Shown in pieces: positions 1-5,436 of a DNA stretch of 6,931 nucleotides. The translations under genes and the position numbers were made by a program. The DNA comes from Actinomycetes bacterium. Lineage in GTDB: Bacteria; Actinomycetota; Actinomycetes; Propionibacteriales; Propionibacteriaceae. The notes beneath the pieces were generated by a model, which saw only the letters and a program-made list of their open reading frames with translations, was not told the origin of the DNA and did no database searches. The stretch spans positions 1 to 6,931 of the forward strand of contig JAEYUH010000207.1 of NCBI GenBank assembly GCA_023432725.1. The letters are read 5' to 3'. Each line of letters starts with the position of its first letter. Position 1 is the first letter of the stretch.

Positions 1-1
1 C

Positions 2-994
2 ATGGAACCCAGCGTGCTGTTCATCGGGGGCACAGGGACTATCAGCGCGGCCTGCGTGCGGGAGGCCGTCGGCCTGGGTTACCGCGTGAGCGTGCTGAAC
101 CGAGGACGCAGCGCGGCCCTGCGTCCGCTGCCGGACGGCGTGGAGGAACTGCGCGCCGACCTCGACGACACCGGCGCGGTGGCGAGCGCGCTCGCCGGGC
201 GCGCCTTCGACGCGGTGGCCGACTTCATGAGCTTCACCACCGACCGTCTCAGATTCAACCTCGACCTGCTGGCCGGACGGGTGGGGCAGTACCTGTTCAC
301 GTCGTCGGCCTCGGTCTACGCCAAGCCGGTCGGGTCGCTGCCGATCCGGGAGTCGTCGCCAGTCCGCAACCCGTTCTGGCAGTACTCCCGCGACAAGATC
401 GCGTGCGAGGAGCTCCTCACCGCGCGGTACCGCGCCGACGGCTACCCGGTCACCATCGTGCGCCCGTCCCACACCTACGACCGCTTCAGGGTGCCGCTGG
501 ACGGGGGCTGGCAGCAGCTGGCGAGGGCGCGGGAAGGCAGGCCGATCGTGGTCCACGGCGACGGCACCAGCCTGTGGACGCTCACCCACGCCTCCGACTT
601 CGCCTACAGCTACGCCGGGCTGCTGGCCCGTCCGGCAGCGATCGGGGAGACGTACCACATCACCGGTGACGAGGTACTCACCTGGGACGCGATCGCCCGG
701 CAGCTCGCCACGGCGGCAGGGGTGCCCGATGTCGAACTGGTGCACGTGGCCAGCGAGACGATAGCCCGGGTCCTCCCCGCGCTCGGGCCCGGACTGCTCG
801 GCGACAAGGCCCACTCGGTGGTCTTCGACAACACCAAGGTGCGGGAGCTGCGGCCGGGCTTCGCCCAGCGCATCCCGTTCGCCACCGGCGCGCGCGAGAT
901 CGTCGCGAGCTTCGACGCCGATCCCGACCTGCGCACCGCCGATCCCGACCTGGACGCCGGCCTGGACGAGCTCACCCGGATCGCCCGCGGCTGA
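2..994 (+). CDS. NAD(P)-dependent epimerase/dehydratase, atypical extended SDR
   Basis: This 330-residue protein has a Rossmann fold of the short-chain dehydrogenase/reductase superfamily and is probably a cytoplasmic sugar or nucleotide-sugar epimerase, dehydratase or reductase of unknown substrate. The nucleotide-binding loop GGTGTIS lies at residues 9-15, with Ser in place of the third Gly of the classical GxxGxxG. The second strand ends in Asn33-Arg34-Gly35 rather than an acidic residue, which suggests NADP(H) over NAD(H); this is an inference. Ser102 in a TSSASVY stretch and the Tyr128-xxx-Lys132 pair (YSRDK) form the expected SDR catalytic set. A later HASDFAYSYAGLL stretch (residues 196-208) and GETYHITGDE (215-224) are typical of the epimerase family's substrate-side half. 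The ATG at base 2 puts the nucleotide-binding strand at the very N-terminus, so the gene looks complete, but its ribosome binding site is outside the window. It converges on the GH3 gene, so the two do not share an operon. Confidence 0.85.
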   Translation: MEPSVLFIGGTGTISAACVREAVGLGYRVSVLNRGRSAALRPLPDGVEELRADLDDTGAVASALAGRAFDAVADFMSFTTDRLRFNLDLLAGRVGQYLFTSSASVYAKPVGSLPIRESSPVRNPFWQYSRDKIACEELLTARYRADGYPVTIVRPSHTYDRFRVPLDGGWQQLARAREGRPIVVHGDGTSLWTLTHASDFAYSYAGLLARPAAIGETYHITGDEVLTWDAIARQLATAAGVPDVELVHVASETIARVLPALGPGLLGDKAHSVVFDNTKVRELRPGFAQRIPFATGAREIVASFDADPDLRTADPDLDAGLDELTRIARG

Positions 995-1020
995 CCGCGC
1001 TGCTCACCGGCGGACGGTGA
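986..1020. terminator. Two small hairpins at the convergent SDR/GH3 junction, possible weak terminator
   Basis: Two perfect short inverted repeats lie side by side where the two convergent genes meet. CGCGG (986-990) and CCGCG (995-999) flank a 4-base loop containing the SDR stop codon. TCACCG (1004-1009) and CGGTGA (1015-1020) flank a 5-base loop and include the GH3 stop codon. Neither is followed by a T-run, and stems of 5-6 base pairs are common by chance in DNA this rich in G+C, so the terminator role is only a suggestion from position. Confidence 0.25.
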
Positions 1021-3487
1021 CGCTCCCCCGCTGGTCGGCGAGGTCGTGGGCGACGACCAGCCGGTACTCCCCCGCCGGGGTGGTCCAGGCGCCGGCCGCG
1101 GCGTCCCAGACCTGGAAGGCCCGCGCCGGCACGTCGACGGAGGCGGTCACGGTCTGCCCGGGTGCCGCCTTCACGCCGGTGAAGCCCGCCAGCCAGCGCA
1201 CCGGGCGGACGGGGCCCGCGTCGGGGCCGGCCAGGTAGACCTGCACCGTCTCGCGCCCTGCCCGCGGGCCTGTGTTGGTGACCTCCACCTCGACCCGGAC
1301 GTCGTCGGCGTCGACGGCGACCCGCGGGCTGCCGTAGGACCAGGTGGTCCAGCCGAGCCCGAAGCCGAACGGACGGGCAGGGGTGCGGCCGGCGCGCAAC
1401 CAGCCGCGGTACCCGACGTCGATCCCCTCGGCGTAGTCGACCACCAGGTCCTCACCGACAGGGATGGCGTCCGGCACCGGGACGTCCGCATAGCTGGCGG
1501 GCAGCGTCCAGGGCAGCCGTCCGGTCGGCTCGGTGACCCCGGAGAGCACGTCCGCGACCCCGCGCAACCCCTCCTGGCCGCCGAACCAGCCCCACAGCAC
1601 GGTGCGCGCCCGCGGCAGCCAGGGCAGCACCACCGGGGCCCCGGCGTTCACCACGATGACCGCGTCCGGGCGGGCGTCCAGCACCGCCTCGACGAGGTCG
1701 TTCTGGCGCCCCGGGAGGTCGAGGTCCGGACGGTCGAAGCCCTCCGACTCGACCTGGTCGTTGGTGCCGACCACCACCACCGCCAGGTCGGCGGCGGTGG
1801 CCGCGGCCACTGCCTCGGCGAGCAGTTCGTCGGGGGTGGGCTCGGGCGGCAGGTGGTGGACCACAGCCCTGGCGAAGGTGTCCCACTCGGTGTCGCGGAA
1901 CAGCTGCGCCTCCGCCACGAGGTGGGCGACACCCGGACCGGCGACGGTGGTTCCGTGGAACGCGGGGGCGTGGTGCAGGGTCCGCAGCAGCACCTCACCG
2001 CCGGTCAGCTCTGTGTCGTCCGCCCACACCTGCTCGTCGTTGAGCCACACCCGGTGGGCCCCGGGGGTCCCGAACCCGATCCAGTGCTCCCCCTCCTCGT
2101 CGAGGACGAGGTCGGCGCTGAGCCGGACCCGGGTGGCCGCCGCGGGCAGTCCACTGCGCCAGTAGATGTCGGAGCCGACCCCGCTGCGTTCCTCGACCAC
2201 CGAGCCGTCCGCGGCCAGCAACTGGACGCGGGCGCCGGGCGTCCCCCTCACCGGATCGACCAGTCTCTCGTCGGCGGCGGCCGGCGGGGTGACCCGGGAG
2301 TGGGCCCCCCGGCTCAGGGTGACCCGCGCGGCGGGGAAAGCGGCGGCGAAGGCCTCAGCCGCGCCCTGGACGGCCGCAGGGTTGACCAGCGCCGAGCCGC
2401 CGCCCTGGACGAAGGGCTCCACGGCGTTGGGCCCGATCAGCGCTATCGACCCGACCTCGGCCGGGTCGGCCACCGGAACCGAGCCGTCGGCGTCGGCGAG
2501 CACCACCACCGCGCGGCCGGCGAGGTGACGGATCAGCAGGTCCCCGTGGGTCACCGCCGCCGCGGGCACCGGCTCGGGGTACCCGTCCAGCTTGCCCACC
2601 CGGCTGGCCAGCAGCAGCAGCCGCAGCACCTTGTCGTCGATGACCTCCTCGGGCACCTCGCCGCTGGTGACAGCGGCCAGCAGCTGCCCCTGCGACCAGG
2701 GGCCCGCGGGGCCGGGCATCACCAGGTCGAGACCCGCCAGCGCCGGCTCGACGGTGCTGCGCGCGGCGGTCCAGTCGCTGATGACTACGCCGTCGAAGCC
2801 CCACTCGTCCTTGAGTATGCCGGTCAGCAGCCCGTGGTGGGCCACCGCGGGAGCCGACTCCACGGTGTCATCGAGCCGGTTGTAGGCGGCCATCAGGCTC
2901 CACGGCCGCGACTCGCGCACCACGTGCTCGAAGGGCGCCAGGTAGACCTCGCGCAGAGTCCGCTGGTCCATCCGTGCCAGGTACTCGGTGCGCAGGGTCT
3001 CCGACTCGTTGCCGACGAAGTGCTTGAGGCAGACCCCGACCCCCTCGGCCTGGATGCCGTCGACGATCGCCGACGCGATCGCCCCGGTCAGCACCGGGTC
3101 CTCCGACTGGCACTCAAAGTGGCGCCCGCCGACCGGGGTGCGCTGCAGGTTCACCACGGGGCCGAGGATCACGTCGACGCCGTGCCGGCGGGCCTCGGCG
3201 GCATGGACGCTGCCCGCCTGCCGCGCCAGGTCGACGTCCCAGGTGGCGGCGATAGCGCTCGGCGACGGAAGCGAGATCGAGGTGTGGCCCTCCACCTCTT
3301 CGGTGCCGCGGATCCCGGTCGGGCCATCGGAGACGACCACCTCGTCCAGCCCGATCTCGGGGGCCGGGTAGAGCTTCCAGGGCGTCCGGCCGGTGAGCAG
3401 CTCGACCTTGGTGGCCAGCGGCAGCGCGGCCACCCTGGCCCGCAGATCGGAGGTGAAGGAGGAATGGGGGGCGGGCGCGGTGGTCAT
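1004..3487 (-). CDS. Glycoside hydrolase family 3 beta-glucosidase-like enzyme with PA14-like insert
   Basis: This 827-residue retaining glycosidase probably releases terminal beta-linked glucose or a related sugar. The GH3 N-terminal barrel covers about residues 20-300, with SDGPTGIRG (53-61), GGRHFECQSEDP (120-131) and Lys155-His156 in KHFVGNESE as substrate-binding motifs. Asp238 in VISDWTA is the expected nucleophile. The second GH3 domain starts near 320 and is interrupted at about 400-545 by a beta-rich PA14-like insert (GEHWIGFGTPGAHRVWLNDE region, 466-485). It resumes near 550, and Glu582 in ESEGFDRPDLDLP is the likely acid/base. A fibronectin III-like domain ends the protein (about 725-825). 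There is no signal peptide, so it is probably cytoplasmic. The start is supported by AGGAGAG at 3496-3502, 8 bases upstream of the ATG. Size and architecture also match actinomycete macrolide-deglucosylating GH3 enzymes of the DesR type, so the substrate is open. Confidence 0.93.
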   Translation of the reverse strand: MTTAPAPHSSFTSDLRARVAALPLATKVELLTGRTPWKLYPAPEIGLDEVVVSDGPTGIRGTEEVEGHTSISLPSPSAIAATWDVDLARQAGSVHAAEARRHGVDVILGPVVNLQRTPVGGRHFECQSEDPVLTGAIASAIVDGIQAEGVGVCLKHFVGNESETLRTEYLARMDQRTLREVYLAPFEHVVRESRPWSLMAAYNRLDDTVESAPAVAHHGLLTGILKDEWGFDGVVISDWTAARSTVEPALAGLDLVMPGPAGPWSQGQLLAAVTSGEVPEEVIDDKVLRLLLLASRVGKLDGYPEPVPAAAVTHGDLLIRHLAGRAVVVLADADGSVPVADPAEVGSIALIGPNAVEPFVQGGGSALVNPAAVQGAAEAFAAAFPAARVTLSRGAHSRVTPPAAADERLVDPVRGTPGARVQLLAADGSVVEERSGVGSDIYWRSGLPAAATRVRLSADLVLDEEGEHWIGFGTPGAHRVWLNDEQVWADDTELTGGEVLLRTLHHAPAFHGTTVAGPGVAHLVAEAQLFRDTEWDTFARAVVHHLPPEPTPDELLAEAVAAATAADLAVVVVGTNDQVESEGFDRPDLDLPGRQNDLVEAVLDARPDAVIVVNAGAPVVLPWLPRARTVLWGWFGGQEGLRGVADVLSGVTEPTGRLPWTLPASYADVPVPDAIPVGEDLVVDYAEGIDVGYRGWLRAGRTPARPFGFGLGWTTWSYGSPRVAVDADDVRVEVEVTNTGPRAGRETVQVYLAGPDAGPVRPVRWLAGFTGVKAAPGQTVTASVDVPARAFQVWDAAAGAWTTPAGEYRLVVAHDLADQRGSVTVRR

Positions 3488-3741
3488 CAGGTCGGCTCTC
3501 CTGGCAGGTCTGCGGCCCGGTGGCCGGATGCGACCGCACGGGAGGACTGGTTCGAGTCTGGCCCGCCCGGCGGTGGCCTGCCAACCCCGGGAGGATTCCG
3601 AGCGGGCAGGCAGGACGGATCGGCCGCAGTGCCCGGACCTGCCCTGCCGGTAGCCAGGGCGCGCCCCTCAGTGGTCCCCGCGGGGGGGTTCAGGGTTGTC
3701 ACCCATGGTGAAGCGCAGCCCCCGCGGGAAGGATGGAACAC
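3488..3741. other. Divergent intergenic region between GH3 and the PspC operon
   Basis: I see no gene here; open frames crossing it are GC-driven. For the leftward GH3 gene there is a weak promoter candidate: TTGGCA (complement of 3579-3584) as -35 and CAGACT (complement of 3555-3560) as -10, spaced 18 bases, about 70 bases from the start codon. The -35 matches the consensus at five of six positions but the -10 at only three. I found no convincing sigma-70-type or ECF-type promoter for the rightward operon. CCCCGCGGG occurs twice (3677-3685 and 3720-3728), the first within the palindrome CCCCGCGGGG (3676-3685). TCACC-CAT-GGTGA at 3699-3711 is a second small symmetrical element. No CebR-type LacI operator, as often found near cellobiose genes, is visible. 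Confidence 0.5.
3605..3648 (+). promoter_or_regulatory. Stem-loop upstream of the PspC operon
   Basis: The arms at 3605-3614 (GGCAGGCAGG) and 3638-3648 (CCTGCCCTGCC) can form ten base pairs with one bulged C at 3642, enclosing a 23-base loop. It lies about 93 bases before the operon's start codon and about 115 bases before the GH3 start. It could be a leader structure or an operator-like inverted repeat, but a chance match in G+C-rich DNA is quite possible, and there is no T-run to mark a terminator. Confidence 0.2.
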
Positions 3742-4899
3742 GTGAACCTCCCTGTGCGCCGAACCCGCGAGAACGCGGTGATCTCCGGCGTCTGCGCGGG
3801 CCTCGCCCGCCGCTGGGGGGTCGACCCCAACCTGCTGCGGATCGCGCTGGTGGTCGGCGCGCTGGTCTCGGGCCTTGGGCTCGTGCTGTACGGCGTCGGG
3901 TACGTGATGCTCCCCAGCGAGGACTCGGCCGAACCGCCGGTCCACCGCATCCTCCCCTTCACCAGGAACTGGTCGGTGCCGGCCACCGCCGGCGCCCTCA
4001 CGGTCGCGGGGATGGTGCTGATCGGCGCCCTCGGCGGCTGGTCGGGCTTCGGACTGCTGCCAGTCATCGTCGCGCTCGGCATCTGGTACTCGGTGAACCG
4101 TCGCCGTGGAACCACCGCGCCGACCGCCGACCCCACTCCGTTCGAACGCGCGGCGCAGGCCTGGCAGGTCCGGCTGGTGGAGCAGCAGGTGGCCTCCGGC
4201 GCGCTGCCCGCCCCCCCGGTCGCCCCCGCCGTCACCGGGCCGTACGTGGCAGGCCAGGCTCTCGTGCCGGCGTCCGACCTCGTCCGGCGGCCTGCCCGCA
4301 ACGGCAGGCTGTGGTGGCTGGCGCTCGCGCTGAGCGCGATCGGCACCGGTCTGGTGGCGCTCTCCCAGGCGCAGGGGTTCGGGGGAGGCGGCGCGCTGCC
4401 CTATCTGGCGGTGGTGCTGGCCAGCCTGGGCGTCACCCTGCTGGTGGCTACCTGGCGCGGACGCCCGCCGCTGATCGGCCTGGCCACCGTCGTGGTGATG
4501 ATCTCGACCCTTGTCACCTGGCTGGCGCCGGCCACCGGATCGCTGCAGGAGGTCCGCTTCGCCGACGAGGCGATCACCATCTCCGATCCCGCCGAGTTGC
4601 CGCGTGAGCTGTCCTACACGGCCGGCGACGTCGACCTCGACCTCTCCTCGCTGGCGCTGACCACCGACACCACCCTCGACCTCAACCTCGGCGCCGGCGA
4701 CGTGACGGTGCGCCTGCCCGCCGGGGTGAACAGCCAGGTCTCCTGGGACGTCGTGGTCGGCGAGGCGACAGTGCTGGGCGAACCCGGCGGCGAAGGCATC
4801 AACGTGTCCGGAAGCACCTCCGCCGTGGTAGACGCCGACGCGCCCACCCTGACGCTCCGGATCACCATGCGCGCAGGCACCCTGAAGGTGGAGAAATGA
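3742..4899 (+). CDS. PspC-domain membrane protein with C-terminal LiaF/toastrack-like domain
   Basis: This is a probable envelope-stress protein of 385 residues from the GTG start. The PspC domain covers about residues 5-60, with the signature ISGVCAGLARRWGVDPNLLR followed by a membrane helix (33-57) ending in YVMLP. Two more helices follow (about 80-98 and 101-118), then a 70-residue hydrophilic, Pro/Ala-rich linker (119-188). Three further helices (190-208, 218-238, 244-262) lead to a beta-rich tail (about 275-385) with alternating hydrophobic residues, such as DVDLDLSSLAL and LNLGAGDVTVRLPAG. That tail is typical of the LiaF C-terminal / DUF4097-like 'toastrack' fold. GGAAGGA (3727-3733) sits 8 bases before GTG 3742, whereas it would abut the in-frame ATG at 3733, so I prefer the GTG (the ATG form would have 388 residues). 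The stop overlaps the next start (ATGA at 4896-4899). Domain assignment is by motif recognition; the signal it senses is unknown. Confidence 0.85.
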   Translation: MNLPVRRTRENAVISGVCAGLARRWGVDPNLLRIALVVGALVSGLGLVLYGVGYVMLPSEDSAEPPVHRILPFTRNWSVPATAGALTVAGMVLIGALGGWSGFGLLPVIVALGIWYSVNRRRGTTAPTADPTPFERAAQAWQVRLVEQQVASGALPAPPVAPAVTGPYVAGQALVPASDLVRRPARNGRLWWLALALSAIGTGLVALSQAQGFGGGGALPYLAVVLASLGVTLLVATWRGRPPLIGLATVVVMISTLVTWLAPATGSLQEVRFADEAITISDPAELPRELSYTAGDVDLDLSSLALTTDTTLDLNLGAGDVTVRLPAGVNSQVSWDVVVGEATVLGEPGGEGINVSGSTSAVVDADAPTLTLRITMRAGTLKVEK

Positions 4900-5093
4900 A
4901 GCGTGACATCGCAGCCTTCGGCCTCGGCGCCGTCGCGATCGCCATCGGCGGACTCGCCCTGTGGGCGTCCTACGGGGACGTCAGCTGGGCCTGGGTCGGC
5001 AGGGTGGCGCCGGTTGCCCTGATCGTGATCGGGATCCTCATGCTGGTCCTGTCCCGCACCCGTACCAAGCTTCCAGAAAGGAAAGCCCAATGA
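4896..5093 (+). CDS. Small two-helix membrane protein, LiaI/LiaF transmembrane-like
   Basis: This 65-residue protein consists almost entirely of two membrane helices, about residues 5-25 (IAAFGLGAVAIAIGGLALW) and 35-53 (GRVAPVALIVIGILMLVLS), joined by a short loop rich in Trp. It ends in a basic tail (RTRTKLPERK), so both termini are probably cytoplasmic. The pattern resembles the LiaI-LiaF transmembrane region (DUF5668-like), but a protein this short gives limited support. Its ATG overlaps the preceding stop in ATGA, and AAGG (4885-4888) lies 7 bases upstream. Its own stop overlaps the next start in the same way, so all three products are probably made together. It may hold the two flanking PspC proteins together in the membrane; that is an inference from order alone. 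Confidence 0.8.
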   Translation: MKRDIAAFGLGAVAIAIGGLALWASYGDVSWAWVGRVAPVALIVIGILMLVLSRTRTKLPERKAQ

Positions 5094-5386
5094 ATACACC
5101 TCTCACCCGCTCTGCCACCGACAAGTTCCTCGGCGGGGTCTGCGGCGGCATCGCCCGGTCGATCGGCATGGAGTCGAGCATCGTCCGGATCATCGCGGTG
5201 CTGCTGGCCGTCTTCACCCAGGTCGGCTGGATCGCCTACCTGGTTCTCTGGGCGGTACTGCCGCTGGAGAAGGGCGGCCCCACCGGCATCGACGAGGCCA
5301 GGCGGATGTTCAGCTCCGGCGGCACCACTCCCCCGGCCCCGCCGGCCGACGACCCCACCATGCCCAACCGCGACGACCTGCGCTGA
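5090..5386 (+). CDS. Stand-alone PspC-domain protein
   Basis: This 98-residue protein is one PspC domain with a short tail. Residues 8-60 carry the family signature (FLGGVCGGIARSIGMESSIVR), then a helix pair or long helix at about 32-57 ending in AVLPLEKGG. The remaining roughly 35 residues are hydrophilic and Pro-rich (TTPPAPPADDP at 79-89), probably cytoplasmic. The start is the ATG at 5090: AAAGGA (5077-5082) lies 7 bases upstream and the codon overlaps the previous stop. The frame is open back to 4961, but that extension has no PspC-like sequence and would lie across the preceding gene. PspC proteins sense or anchor at a stressed cytoplasmic membrane and in some bacteria bind PspA; no PspA is present in this window. 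It shares its domain with the first gene of the operon, suggesting an old duplication. Confidence 0.9.
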   Translation: MNTPLTRSATDKFLGGVCGGIARSIGMESSIVRIIAVLLAVFTQVGWIAYLVLWAVLPLEKGGPTGIDEARRMFSSGGTTPPAPPADDPTMPNRDDLR

Positions 5387-5392
5387 CCCTGC

Positions 5393-5436
5393 GAGCCACG
5401 AGGTCGGGCACCCTCGCGGTGCCCGGCCTCGTGCTC
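5393..5436. terminator. Bidirectional hairpin terminator between the PspC operon and guaA
   Basis: A long inverted repeat fills the 48-base gap between the two convergent genes. The left arm (5393-5412) and right arm (5418-5436) pair over 19 positions with one bulged C (5396 or 5397) and one G-U pair (5404/5426 in the rightward RNA; A-C mismatch in the leftward RNA), closing on a 5-base loop CTCGC. The right arm reaches into the guaA stop codon. There is no T-run on either side, as is common for strong GC hairpins in actinomycetes. It probably terminates transcription from both directions. Confidence 0.8.

Noticed and set aside
3488..3741. CebR-like (LacI family) operator for the GH3 gene
   Set aside because: I looked for a TGGGAGCGCTCCCA-type palindrome on both strands and found none.
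1046..3745. An 899-codon open frame on the + strand, lying across the whole GH3 gene
   Set aside because: Its translation is low-complexity Gly/Arg/Pro/His-rich with no recognisable domain. The opposite strand encodes a complete GH3 enzyme with all its motifs. Stop-free antisense frames are expected at this G+C content.
3696..4607. Open frame across the start of the PspC operon (303 codons, + strand)
   Set aside because: Its translation is Arg/Gly/Pro-rich without domains; the overlapping frame encodes PspC and membrane helices with a good ribosome site.
4961..5089. N-terminal extension of the small PspC protein back to an ATG at 4961
   Set aside because: The extension is Gly/Arg-rich, lies inside the 65-residue gene in another frame, and a strong ribosome site with an ATGA overlap points to 5090.
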